NCBI RefSeq assembly: GCF_006376675.1
Contig: NZ_VEWK01000005.1
Location: 124,001 to 188,000, forward strand
Length of the DNA stretch: 64,000 nt
Source of the DNA: Brucella pecoris
GTDB lineage: Bacteria > Pseudomonadota > Alphaproteobacteria > Rhizobiales > Rhizobiaceae
Direction: 5' to 3'
The notes beneath the pieces were generated by a model, which saw nothing but the letters and a program-made list of their open reading frames with translations, did not search any database and had not been told where the DNA came from. The position numbers and the translations under genes are program-made. Below, piece by piece: positions 17,112 through 26,281 of the stretch; the first letter of the stretch is position 1; each line of letters begins with the position of its first letter.

Positions 17112-20100
17112 ATGAGTCTACTCCTCGACCGCCTGAATTTTCTTGCGCGCAAGAATGTCGGCACCTTCTCGGAAGGCCATGGCGTCACGACCAATGAAAA
17201 CCGTGACTGGGAAGACGCCTATCGCAAGCGCTGGCAGCACGACAAGATCGTCCGCTCCACCCATGGCGTGAACTGTACCGGCTCCTGCTCGTGGAAAGTC
17301 TACGTCAAGGGCGGCATTATCACCTGGGAAACCCAGCAGACGGATTATCCGCGCACGCGCGCCGACCTGCCGAACCATGAGCCGCGCGGCTGTTCGCGCG
17401 GGGCGAGCTATAGCTGGTATGTCTATTCGGCCAACCGCGTGAAATATCCGCTGATCCGCTCCCGTCTCCTGAAGCTGTGGCGCAAGGAACGTGCGGTGAA
17501 AACGCCAGTCGCAGCCTGGGCCGCAATTCAGCAGGACCCTGCCAAGCGCGCCGACTATATGAAGGTGCGCGGTCTCGGCGGCTTCGTTCGCGCAACCTGG
17601 GACGAAGTCAACGAGATTATCGCTGCGGCCAACGCCTATACGGCCAAAACTTACGGACCGGACCGCGTGATCGGCTTCTCGCCGATACCGGCCATGTCGA
17701 TGGTTTCCTATGCGGCCGGTTCGCGTTACCTGTCGCTGCTGGGTGGCGTCTGCATGTCGTTCTATGACTGGTATTGCGATCTGCCGCCAGCATCGCCGCA
17801 GACCTGGGGTGAACAGACCGACGTGCCGGAATCGGCTGACTGGTATAATGCCGGTTTTCTGATGCTCTGGGGTTCCAACGTACCGCAGACCCGCACGCCG
17901 GATGCGCATTTCTATACGGAAGTGCGTTACAAGGGCACCAAGTCGGTCGTCGTTTGCCCCGACTATTCGGAAGCCGCAAAGTTTTCCGATCTGTGGCTGC
18001 ATCCCAAGCAGGGCACCGATGCCGCGCTAGCCATGGCGCTCGGCCATGTCATCCTGCGCGAATATCACATTGACCGGCAGGTTCCCTATTTCGAGAATTA
18101 CTGCCGTAAATATTCCGACTTCCCGATGCTGGTCATGCTCACGAAGAAGGACGGGCGTTACGTGCCGGACCGCTTTCTGCGCGCGTCTGACTTCAAGGGC
18201 GATCTCGGCGAAGGCAACAATCCGGACTGGAAGACAGTCGCCTTCGATACGAAATCGGGCGCTTATGTTGCGCCGCAAGGCTCCATCGGTTTCCGCTGGG
18301 GTGACGACGGCCAGTGGAACCTTGAAGAGAAGGACGGCAAGGGCAAGGATGTGGAACTTGCCAAGAGCTTCATCGACAAGGACAGCCATGATGCCGTTGC
18401 CGATGTGGCCTTCCCATATTTCGGTAACCGCGAGCACGATTACTTTGAAGGCACGGACCATGACAGTGTGCTGGTGCGCAAGGTTCCGGCCCGCAAGCTG
18501 AAGATCAAGGGCGGCGACGTCATGGTGGCGACAGTGTTCGACCTGTTTGCCGCCAATTACGGGCTTGATCGCGGGCTTGGCGACGAGAACTCTGCCAAGT
18601 CCTATGACGAGGGCCTGCCATACACTCCGGCCTGGGCTGAAAAAATCACGGGCGTCCCGCGCGACCAGATCACCGCGGTCGCCCGCGAATTCGCAACCAA
18701 TGCCGAAAAGACCAACGGTCGTTCGATGGTCATCCTCGGTGCCGGTCTCAACCACTGGTACCACATGGACATGAACTATCGCGGCATCATCAACATGCTG
18801 GTGATGTGCGGTTGCGTCGGTCAGTCCGGCGGCGGCTGGAGCCATTATGTGGGGCAGGAAAAGCTGCGTCCGCAGACCGGCTGGACAGCGCTTGCCTTTG
18901 CGCTCGACTGGAACCGTCCGCCGCGCCACATGAACTCAACCTCGTTCTTCTATGCGCATACCGACCAGTGGCGCTACGAGACGGTCAAGGTGCAGGACAT
19001 CCTCTCGCCGACGGCCCCCGAGGGTGCATGGGACGGCACGATGATGGACTATAACATCCGCGCCGAACGCATGGGCTGGCTGCCTTCCGCTCCGCAGCTC
19101 CAGACGAACCCGCTGGAACTCGCCAAAGAGGCCGCCGCATCGGGCAAGGAGCCAAAGGACTTTATCGCGAATGCGCTGAAGAACGGCACCGTCACGATGT
19201 CCTGCGAAGACCCGGACCATGAGGCCAACTGGCCGCGCAACATGTTCGTCTGGCGTTCGAACCTGCTCGGTTCGTCGGGCAAGGGGCATGAGTACTTCCT
19301 GAAGCACCTGCTCGGTACCTCGAACGGCCTGCTCGGCAAGGATCTGGGTCAGGAAGGCGCACAGGAAAGCCGCGAGGCCGTGTGGCATGAGAATGCTCCG
19401 GAAGGAAAGCTCGACCTGCTGGTCACGCTTGATTTCCGTATGTCCACGACCTGCGTTTATTCCGATATCGTTCTGCCGACTGCGACCTGGTATGAAAAGA
19501 ACGATCTCAACACGTCCGACATGCATCCCTTTATCCATCCGCTGTCGAGCGCAGCAGACCCGGCATGGGAATCCCGCAGCGACTGGGAAATCTTCAAGGG
19601 CATTGCGAAGAAGTTCTCGGAAGTGGCGCCGGAAGTGCTGGGCGTCGAGAAAGACATTGTTCTTGTGCCGACCCTGCATGACACGGCAGGCGAGCTTGCG
19701 CAGCCAAAGGATGTTCTCGACTGGAAGAAGGGCGAGGTTGAGCCGATCCCCGGCAAGACAATGCCATCGGTCGTGGTTGTGGAGCGCGATTATCCGAACC
19801 TCTACAAGCGCTACACGTCTGTCGGGCCGCTTCTCGACAAGCTGGGCAATGGCGGCAAGGGCATTTCGTGGAACACCGAACATGAGGTGGACCTGCTCGC
19901 CAAGCTTAACGGAAAAGTGGATGAGCCAGGCGCAAGCGAAGGACGTCCGCGCATCTATACCGACATCGACGCGACCGAAGTCATTTTGTCGCTTGCGCCG
20001 GAAACCAACGGCGAAGTAGCGGTCAAGGCGTGGGAGGCACTGTCGAAGTTCACCGGTCGCAACCATTCGCATCTGGCCATTCCAAAAGAAGACGAGAAGA

Positions 20101-20876
20101 TCCGCTATCGCGATATCGTTGCGCAACCGCGCAAGATCATCTCTTCGCCAACCTGGTCGGGCATCGAATCCGAAACCGTTTGCTACAATGCAGGCTATAC
20201 CAATGTGCATGAGCTGATCCCGTGGCGCACGCTGACCGGCCGTCAGCAGCTCTATCAGGATCATTTGTGGATGCGTGCTTTTGGTGAAGGCTTCTGCGTC
20301 TATCGTCCGCCGATCGACACCAAGACGGTCAACCCGGCAATCCGTGAAAAGGCGGACGGCAAGCCGCATCTGGTGCTGAACTTCATCACGCCGCACCAGA
20401 AATGGGGCATCCACTCCACCTATACGGACAATCTGTTGATGCTGACGCTCAATCGCGGCGGGCCGGTTGTCTGGATTTCGGAGCCTGATGCCGCAAGGGC
20501 AGGTCTCGTCGATAATGACTGGGTGGAAGTCTACAACGCCAACGGTGCCATTGTGGCTCGCGCGGTTGTTTCCCAGCGCATGAAGGACGGCACTGTCTTT
20601 ATGTATCACGCGCAGGAAAAGATCGTGAACACGCCCGGCTCGCCGCTCACTGGCCAGCGCGGCGGCATTCACAACTCCGTCACCCGCATCATCACCAAGC
20701 CGACGCATATGATCGGCGGCTACGCTCACCAGTCCTATGGTTTCAACTATTACGGGACCGTTGGTTCAAATCGCGATGAGTTTGTCGTGGTGCGCAAGCT
20801 TGAGAAGGTGGACTGGATGGAAGGTCCGCTCGAAGAAGGCAACCAGAGCTCCGCAGCGAAGGAGGCAGCAGAATGA
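17112..20876 (+). CDS. narG: Respiratory nitrate reductase alpha subunit
   Basis: A 1254-residue molybdenum bis-MGD catalytic subunit of membrane-bound nitrate reductase, full length for the family. The FS0 [4Fe-4S] ligands are visible as H-x3-C-x3-C (His51, Cys55, Cys59) with a further Cys at about 94. The conserved region FYDWYCDLPPASP contains the aspartate that ligates molybdenum in E. coli NarG. It reduces nitrate to nitrite on the cytoplasmic side, taking electrons from NarH. It overlaps narH by four bases (ATGA). The four nar structural genes are in the standard order. Confidence 0.98.
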   Translation: MSLLLDRLNFLARKNVGTFSEGHGVTTNENRDWEDAYRKRWQHDKIVRSTHGVNCTGSCSWKVYVKGGIITWETQQTDYPRTRADLPNHEPRGCSRGASYSWYVYSANRVKYPLIRSRLLKLWRKERAVKTPVAAWAAIQQDPAKRADYMKVRGLGGFVRATWDEVNEIIAAANAYTAKTYGPDRVIGFSPIPAMSMVSYAAGSRYLSLLGGVCMSFYDWYCDLPPASPQTWGEQTDVPESADWYNAGFLMLWGSNVPQTRTPDAHFYTEVRYKGTKSVVVCPDYSEAAKFSDLWLHPKQGTDAALAMALGHVILREYHIDRQVPYFENYCRKYSDFPMLVMLTKKDGRYVPDRFLRASDFKGDLGEGNNPDWKTVAFDTKSGAYVAPQGSIGFRWGDDGQWNLEEKDGKGKDVELAKSFIDKDSHDAVADVAFPYFGNREHDYFEGTDHDSVLVRKVPARKLKIKGGDVMVATVFDLFAANYGLDRGLGDENSAKSYDEGLPYTPAWAEKITGVPRDQITAVAREFATNAEKTNGRSMVILGAGLNHWYHMDMNYRGIINMLVMCGCVGQSGGGWSHYVGQEKLRPQTGWTALAFALDWNRPPRHMNSTSFFYAHTDQWRYETVKVQDILSPTAPEGAWDGTMMDYNIRAERMGWLPSAPQLQTNPLELAKEAAASGKEPKDFIANALKNGTVTMSCEDPDHEANWPRNMFVWRSNLLGSSGKGHEYFLKHLLGTSNGLLGKDLGQEGAQESREAVWHENAPEGKLDLLVTLDFRMSTTCVYSDIVLPTATWYEKNDLNTSDMHPFIHPLSSAADPAWESRSDWEIFKGIAKKFSEVAPEVLGVEKDIVLVPTLHDTAGELAQPKDVLDWKKGEVEPIPGKTMPSVVVVERDYPNLYKRYTSVGPLLDKLGNGGKGISWNTEHEVDLLAKLNGKVDEPGASEGRPRIYTDIDATEVILSLAPETNGEVAVKAWEALSKFTGRNHSHLAIPKEDEKIRYRDIVAQPRKIISSPTWSGIESETVCYNAGYTNVHELIPWRTLTGRQQLYQDHLWMRAFGEGFCVYRPPIDTKTVNPAIREKADGKPHLVLNFITPHQKWGIHSTYTDNLLMLTLNRGGPVVWISEPDAARAGLVDNDWVEVYNANGAIVARAVVSQRMKDGTVFMYHAQEKIVNTPGSPLTGQRGGIHNSVTRIITKPTHMIGGYAHQSYGFNYYGTVGSNRDEFVVVRKLEKVDWMEGPLEEGNQSSAAKEAAE

Positions 20877-22411
20877 AAATCCGTGCCCAAATTGGAATGG
20901 TGCTCAATCTCGACAAGTGCATCGGCTGCCACACCTGCTCCGTGACGTGCAAGAACGTCTGGACCAACCGTGAAGGCGTGGAATATGCCTGGTTCAACAA
21001 TGTCGAGACCAAGCCCGGCATCGGCTTCCCGAAGGAATGGGAAAACCAGAAGAAGTGGAACGGCGGCTGGGTCCGCAAGAAGAACGGCAAGATCGAGCCG
21101 AAGATGGGCTCCAAGTGGCGCATCCTCGCCAAGATTTTCGCCAATCCGGACTTGCCTGAAATCGACGACTATTACGAGCCGTTCGACTTCGATTACGGCC
21201 ATCTCCAGACCGCAGGCGAAAGCAAGACCATGCCGACCGCCCGCCCGCGCTCGCTGATCTCCGGCGAGCGGATGGAAAAGATCGAATGGGGTCCGAACTG
21301 GGAAGAAATTCTCGGCGGCGAATTTGCCAAGCGTTCGAAGGACTACAATTTCGAAGGCGTGGAGAAGGAAATCTACGGCCAGTTCGAAAACACCTTCATG
21401 ATGTATCTGCCGCGCCTGTGCGAGCACTGCCTCAATCCGACCTGCGTTGCAGCCTGCCCGTCGGGTGCGATCTACAAGCGCGAAGATGACGGCATCGTCC
21501 TGATCGATCAGGAAAAGTGCCGCGGCTGGCGCATGTGCGTCTCCGGCTGCCCCTACAAGAAGATCTATTACAACTGGAGTTCGGGCAAGTCCGAGAAGTG
21601 CATCTTCTGCTATCCGCGCATTGAAGCCGGTCAGCCGACCGTATGCTCGGAAACCTGCGTCGGCCGCATCCGCTATCTGGGTGTCATGCTCTACGATGCC
21701 GACCGTATTGCGGAAGCCGCTTCCACAGCCAACGAACAGGATCTCTATCAGGAACAGCTCAACATCTTCCTTGACCCGAACGATCCTGCCGTGATCGAAC
21801 AGGCGCGCAAGGACGGTGTGCCGGAAGCCTGGCTGGAATCGGCCAAGCATTCGCCGGTCTACAAGATGGCGATGGACTGGAAGATCGCCTTCCCGCTCCA
21901 TCCTGAATACCGCACCTTGCCGATGGTCTGGTACGTACCGCCGCTCTCGCCGCTGCAGTCGGCTGCTGCATCTGGCAAGCTTGGCATGGATGGCCCGCTG
22001 CCGGATGTCCGCTCCATGCGCATTCCGGTCCGCTACCTCGCCAATCTTCTGACGGCAGGCAAGGAAGAGCCGGTCATCTCGGCACTGGAACGTATGCTCG
22101 CCATGCGGGCTTATATGCGCGCCAAGACCGTCGACGGCGTTCTAGACGAGGCGATTGCCGACCGTGTCGGCATGAGCGGTGCGATGATCGAGGAAATGTA
22201 CCACATCATGGCGATCGCCAATTACGAAGACCGTTTCGTCATTCCGACCACGCATCGCGAAATCAGCGAGGACGCCTATGATGTGCGCGGCTCGTGCGGC
22301 TTCACCTTCGGCAATGGCTGCTCGGGTGGAACATCGACCGAAGACCTGTTCGGCTCCAAGCGCCAGAAGGTCGTCCAGACACCAACGGATATTTTCCGGG
22401 AGCAGGTGTAA
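20873..22411 (+). CDS. narH: Respiratory nitrate reductase beta subunit
   Basis: A 512-residue iron-sulfur subunit with four cysteine clusters: CIGCHTCSVTCK (residues 16-27), CEHCLNPTCVAACP, CRGWRMCVSGCP and CIFC...CSETCVGR. The third cluster has a Trp in place of one Cys, as in NarH proteins with one [3Fe-4S] and three [4Fe-4S] centres. It passes electrons from NarI haem to NarG. The stop and the narJ start overlap (TAATG). Confidence 0.98.
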   Translation: MKIRAQIGMVLNLDKCIGCHTCSVTCKNVWTNREGVEYAWFNNVETKPGIGFPKEWENQKKWNGGWVRKKNGKIEPKMGSKWRILAKIFANPDLPEIDDYYEPFDFDYGHLQTAGESKTMPTARPRSLISGERMEKIEWGPNWEEILGGEFAKRSKDYNFEGVEKEIYGQFENTFMMYLPRLCEHCLNPTCVAACPSGAIYKREDDGIVLIDQEKCRGWRMCVSGCPYKKIYYNWSSGKSEKCIFCYPRIEAGQPTVCSETCVGRIRYLGVMLYDADRIAEAASTANEQDLYQEQLNIFLDPNDPAVIEQARKDGVPEAWLESAKHSPVYKMAMDWKIAFPLHPEYRTLPMVWYVPPLSPLQSAAASGKLGMDGPLPDVRSMRIPVRYLANLLTAGKEEPVISALERMLAMRAYMRAKTVDGVLDEAIADRVGMSGAMIEEMYHIMAIANYEDRFVIPTTHREISEDAYDVRGSCGFTFGNGCSGGTSTEDLFGSKRQKVVQTPTDIFREQV

Positions 22412-23121
22412 TGAACAAGACCCTGAAAATCATTTCGTTGCTTCTTTCCTATCCGTCCGCTGAGCTGCAGCTTGGCGGAGGGGAACTGAAAGAGGTGCTG
22501 GCGGGGGAAAAACTTTCCCCCGGCATCCGCAGGCTCCTCGATAGTCTCGTCGATTATGTCTGCGACTGCGATCTCTACGAGGCACAGGAACGCTACGTGC
22601 ATCTCTTCGACCGCACGCGGTCGCTGTCGCTGCATCTTTTCGAGCATGTACACGGTGAAAGCCGCGACCGCGGCCAGGCGATGGTCGATCTGATGAAGAT
22701 GTATGACGACAACGGCTTTGTCGTTGATGCCAAGGAACTGCCGGATTATCTGCCGTTGTTCCTGGAATTCCTGTCGACGCGTTCGCCGGAGGAAATCCAC
22801 GATCTCCTCACCCAGACGGGCCATATTACAGCGGCTATCGGCGAGCGTCTGCGCAAGCGTCAATCGCCTTATGCGAACGCCTTTGCGGCGCTGCTTCATG
22901 TCGCCAATGCCAAGCCGGACAAGAACCTCGTCGGAGAGTTGCTTCGGCAGGAGGAAGACGACCCGAACGATCTCGCCGCGCTCGACCGCATCTGGGAAGA
23001 AGAAGCGGTAACGTTTGGCGGCAATGCGGGCGAAAATCCCTGCGGCCCGGACCGGCTGCGCACGCAGATGCGTGCAGCGCAGCGCAAGCCCGGCACCCCG
23101 TCCAACCCTTCACATATCTAG
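22411..23121 (+). CDS. narJ: Nitrate reductase assembly chaperone
   Basis: A 236-residue NarJ/TorD-family chaperone, all-helical, with the typical start MNKTLKIISLLLSYPSAELQ and the central ERYVHLFDRTRSLSLHLFEHVHGESRDRGQAM block. It holds apo-NarGH in the cytoplasm until cofactors are inserted and the complex joins NarI. The acidic C terminus and its place between narH and narI are normal for the family. ATG at 22411 overlaps the narH stop. Confidence 0.96.
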   Translation: MNKTLKIISLLLSYPSAELQLGGGELKEVLAGEKLSPGIRRLLDSLVDYVCDCDLYEAQERYVHLFDRTRSLSLHLFEHVHGESRDRGQAMVDLMKMYDDNGFVVDAKELPDYLPLFLEFLSTRSPEEIHDLLTQTGHITAAIGERLRKRQSPYANAFAALLHVANAKPDKNLVGELLRQEEDDPNDLAALDRIWEEEAVTFGGNAGENPCGPDRLRTQMRAAQRKPGTPSNPSHI

Positions 23122-23131
23122 GAGACGGAAA

Positions 23132-23854
23132 ATGGCTTATCTCCATACGTTTCTTTTCGGCATCTATCCCTATATCGCGCTGAGCGTGCTCGCGCTCGGC
23201 TCGATCTTCCGCTACGACCGCGAGCCCTATACGTGGCGTTCGGGCTCAAGCCAGCTTTTGCGCCGCAAGCAGCTCATGTGGGGTTCGGTTCTGTTTCACC
23301 TTGGCGTGCTGTTTATCTTCGCCGGTCATTTGGTTGGCCTGCTGACGCCAATCTGGGTCTTCGACATGCTCGGCGTCAGCCATGAGGCGAAGCAGATTCT
23401 CGCCGTTGTGGCGGGTGGCATCGCCGGTGTGATGGCAATCGTTGGCGCCAGCATGCTGGTGCATCGTCGTGTGTTCGATCCGCGCGTTCGTGCGTCCTCG
23501 CGGCCATCCGACACGCTGATTATCATTCTGTTGTGGTTGCAGCTTCTGCTGGGCCTCGGCACCATCCCGATCTCGTTGCAGCATATCGACGGCGGCGAAA
23601 TGGTGACATTCATGAACTGGGCACAAGGTATCTTCACCTTCAATCCGGCGGCATCCAGCTACATCGCCAATGCGTCGTTCATCTTCAAGATGCATATCTT
23701 CCTGGGGCTGACCATCTTCCTGCTGTTCCCGTTCACGCGGCTTGTGCATATGCTGAGTGCGCCGGTGCGCTACATCTGGCGTCCGGGCTATCAGGTTGTG
23801 CGTGAGCGCAACCATACCGCTCAGCCCTCGCATATGCGTATTCCTGCGGAGTAA
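23132..23854 (+). CDS. narI: Respiratory nitrate reductase gamma subunit (cytochrome b)
   Basis: A 240-residue membrane cytochrome with five hydrophobic helices. Candidate haem-ligand histidines are in LFHLGVLFIFAGHLVG (helix 2) and in FKMHIFLG and RLVHMLSAP (helix 5). It oxidises quinol at the outer face and feeds NarH. ATG at 23132 follows GGAGACGGAAA. Five bases separate it from the PpiC-type gene, which is therefore co-transcribed. Confidence 0.97.
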   Translation: MAYLHTFLFGIYPYIALSVLALGSIFRYDREPYTWRSGSSQLLRRKQLMWGSVLFHLGVLFIFAGHLVGLLTPIWVFDMLGVSHEAKQILAVVAGGIAGVMAIVGASMLVHRRVFDPRVRASSRPSDTLIIILLWLQLLLGLGTIPISLQHIDGGEMVTFMNWAQGIFTFNPAASSYIANASFIFKMHIFLGLTIFLLFPFTRLVHMLSAPVRYIWRPGYQVVRERNHTAQPSHMRIPAE

Positions 23855-23859
23855 GGCTC

Positions 23860-24786
23860 ATGGTGACACTTTTTGACCGGAAACAGCCGTCTGAACAGCA
23901 TCAGGGCGCCCACGCCCATGCCCATGATCATAACACCGGTTACACGACCTATCAGGAGCCGGATACGCGGGTGCCGCCAAAACCACGCCCGGTTTTCGAT
24001 GCAGTGTCCGTCAATGGCGTGGCGATCAACGAAACCGACATTCTGACGGAGGCACAAAACCATCCGTCGGAAAATCCCGGCGCGGCACTGCTTGCTGCCG
24101 CCCGGGCGCTTGCAGTGCGTGAACTACTTCTGCAGCGCGCAAGGGAAACCGGCATCGTGCCTGAAAGCGAGAAAGATGCGGAGGGGCGCAGCGAGACTGA
24201 TGAAGATGCCCTCGTGCGCATGGTGATTGAACGGGAGGTCGAGGTGCCTTCCGCCACGCGCGAGGAAGCCTTGCGCTTCTACGAAAACAACCGCCATCGC
24301 TTCACCAGTGCGCCCATTCTGGAGGCAAGCCATATCCTGATCGCTGCCGATCCGGCCGACCAGCGCGAGCGTGAGAAGGCCCGCACGACGGCATCCTATC
24401 TGGCTACCTCGGTGATTACCGAGCCTGCCACTTTCGCTTCGGTCGCCCATGAATACTCGTCCTGCCCTTCGGGCGCGCAAGGCGGCAATCTGGGCCAGCT
24501 CACACGCGGCAGCACAGTGCCCGAATTCGAACGGGCGCTGGAGCGCCTCACGCCCGGCGAAATAACGCCGGCGCCGATTGAAAGCCGCTTTGGCTTTCAC
24601 ATTGTGCGCCTTGATCGCCGCATCGAAGGCGAAGAGCTCCCGTTCGACTATGTTGCCGACAGGATCGCTGGTTGGCTGGAAGCTTCCACCTGGTCGAAGG
24701 CCGTGTCGCAATATATCGCGATCCTCGCAGCGGATGCCGATATTACCGGTATCGATCTGCTTTCGAATGAGGGAGTGGATGGATGA
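23860..24786 (+). CDS. PpiC-type (parvulin) peptidyl-prolyl isomerase in the nar operon
   Basis: 308 residues with a parvulin domain at about 155-250 (EASHILIAAD, then SGAQGGNLGQLTRG, then SRFGFHIVRLDRR) and a helical SurA/NifM-like N-terminal part. There is no signal peptide or membrane anchor, so it should act in the cytoplasm. The N terminus has a histidine-rich run (HQGAHAHAHDHN, residues 14-25) that could bind a metal ion. Its position directly after narI suggests help in folding the nitrate reductase subunits, comparable to NifM for nitrogenase iron protein (inference). It overlaps the next gene by four bases. Confidence 0.9.
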   Translation: MVTLFDRKQPSEQHQGAHAHAHDHNTGYTTYQEPDTRVPPKPRPVFDAVSVNGVAINETDILTEAQNHPSENPGAALLAAARALAVRELLLQRARETGIVPESEKDAEGRSETDEDALVRMVIEREVEVPSATREEALRFYENNRHRFTSAPILEASHILIAADPADQREREKARTTASYLATSVITEPATFASVAHEYSSCPSGAQGGNLGQLTRGSTVPEFERALERLTPGEITPAPIESRFGFHIVRLDRRIEGEELPFDYVADRIAGWLEASTWSKAVSQYIAILAADADITGIDLLSNEGVDG

Positions 24787-25322
24787 GCGGTGTACCGATG
24801 CTTGCGGCCATCCGGGCCGCAAAGGACGAGCCGGTGGATCAGCTTCTGGCAGGCGTGGCGCACCGTGCCAGGCAGGCGGGTTTGCGCGTTGCTGGCTTTC
24901 TTCAGCACCGCGAAAAGAACACGGATGAATGCTGCCGCGATATCGAGATCGAGCATATAGGCACCGGCGTGACGCAGATCATCTCGCAGTCGCTCGGTTC
25001 GGGTTCGAAGGGATGCCGTCTCGATCCGGCGGCACTTGCCGATGTAGCAGGCTCGCTTCTGGCGGAACTGGACGGCGGCGCCGATATGCTGATCCTCAAC
25101 CGTTTCGGCAAGGGCGAGACGGAAGGGCACGGTTTCCGCGCCATCATCGAAACGGCCTATGCGCGCCAGATTCCGGTACTGACGGTGGTGCGGGAATCCT
25201 ATGTCGACGGATGGAACGACTTTGCCGGTGACTGCGGTATCCTTCTGGCGGCGGATAGCAAGGCAACGCTGGGATGGTTCGACCGTGTGATGGAACCCCG
25301 GCAATTACCGGAAGCCGTGTGA
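24783..25322 (+). CDS. DUF2478-like protein ending the nar operon
   Basis: 179 residues, best described as a DUF2478-type protein from memory, with conserved-looking blocks DELLILNR-like (ADMLILNRFGKGETEGHG, about residues 101-118) and an ordered alpha/beta pattern. It has three cysteines (HREKNTDECCRDIE and KGCRLDP) but no known cofactor motif. Proteins of this sort occur near molybdenum-enzyme genes, so a role in molybdenum cofactor handling for NarG is possible. It is translationally coupled to the PpiC gene (ATGA). It ends 28 bases before the convergent GntR gene. Confidence 0.65.
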   Translation: MSGVPMLAAIRAAKDEPVDQLLAGVAHRARQAGLRVAGFLQHREKNTDECCRDIEIEHIGTGVTQIISQSLGSGSKGCRLDPAALADVAGSLLAELDGGADMLILNRFGKGETEGHGFRAIIETAYARQIPVLTVVRESYVDGWNDFAGDCGILLAADSKATLGWFDRVMEPRQLPEAV

Positions 25323-25350
25323 CAGCGGCCTCTCTGCCGGAAATGCAGTT

Positions 25351-26055
25351 CTATAAATCGAGCTGGTCGCGACGGTCTTCCGCAATCAGCTTGCGGATCT
25401 GATAGACGATCTGGTCTCCATGTGCCTTGCCAAGCAGATCGGCGGTATCCACGTCCCGTTCTTCGATGGCGCGGATCATGTCTTCGTGCTCGGTGACGTA
25501 GCGTTCCGGCAGGCGATCGGCAAAGGACTGGTAATAGAGACGCAACAGCCTGCGGCCTTCATCGAGAAGCCTCGAAAAGAAAGTCGTGTAGAAGGGATTG
25601 CGACCCGCTTCCGCAATAGCCGCATGAAAGTCGCGGTTGGTTGCGATCATTTCCAGCGCATTTTGTGAGCGGACTGCGCGGGCAAAGGCTTCCTGATGCG
25701 CACGGATATTTTCGAGATCCTTGTCGGTCCGGTTGCGGGCGGCAAGCCGCGTCGTCACACGGTACATCAGCGTCACTGCGTCGAAAAACGCGGGCAGGCT
25801 CAGAAAGTCGATATTGGATACCACGGTGGAGCGGTTGGGGAGCGTGGTTACGAACCCGTCACTTGCAAGCCGCACCAATGCTTCACGTATAGGCGTGCGC
25901 GACATGGAAAAGCGTTCTGCGAGCTGGTTTTCATCAATGGGGCTACCCGGCGCGAGCGAAAGATCGATGATCTCGTCACGCAATACGTCGTAAACCAGCT
26001 TGACGCCCGAACCCTTCTTCCGATCGGCTGACTGGTTTGCGTCGTCTTTGTCCAT
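25351..26055 (-). CDS. GntR-family regulator, FCD subgroup
   Basis: A 234-residue FadR/FCD-type GntR protein: winged helix at residues 18-85 (LAERFSMSRTPIREALVRL is the recognition region) and an all-helical ligand domain with histidines typical of metal/carboxylate binding (NRDFHAAIAEAGRN, TEHEDMIRAI). It is divergent from the DapA-superfamily gene and probably represses it and the reductase gene. In Sinorhizobium a GntR protein, HypR, controls hydroxyproline catabolism; this one may be comparable, but that is inference from neighbours. Confidence 0.9.
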   Translation of the reverse strand: MDKDDANQSADRKKGSGVKLVYDVLRDEIIDLSLAPGSPIDENQLAERFSMSRTPIREALVRLASDGFVTTLPNRSTVVSNIDFLSLPAFFDAVTLMYRVTTRLAARNRTDKDLENIRAHQEAFARAVRSQNALEMIATNRDFHAAIAEAGRNPFYTTFFSRLLDEGRRLLRLYYQSFADRLPERYVTEHEDMIRAIEERDVDTADLLGKAHGDQIVYQIRKLIAEDRRDQLDL

Positions 26056-26194
26056 GATCGTGCTTGTCCTCTGTCGTGATGTTCTGGCGACCCGGAAACA
26101 GGCTCAGCGCGGACCAACCGCATTCTAAACACCAGTTTGGACCCGGTCAGTCAAGCAATCCTAACCTCAAATAAAATTTTGGTCGACAAGAAAA

Positions 26195-26207
26195 ATACAA
26201 AGTGTAT
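26195..26207. promoter_or_regulatory. Candidate GntR operator
   Basis: Perfect inverted repeat ATACA-AAG-TGTAT in the AT-rich gap between the divergent GntR and DapA-like genes, 75 bases upstream of the latter. FCD-type GntR proteins usually bind short palindromes with a GTAT/ATAC core. Confidence 0.45.
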
Positions 26208-26281
26208 ATTTGTTTCCATACAACGCTCGGCAGACCGATTGTAGATTCAGGTTGTGTGAAAAGCGCTCAAGGAAAAACGCT

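Noticed and set aside
18936..20729. Long open frame (597 codons) opposite narG
   Set aside because: Antisense shadow with the composition typical of reversed GC-rich codons; narG is certain.
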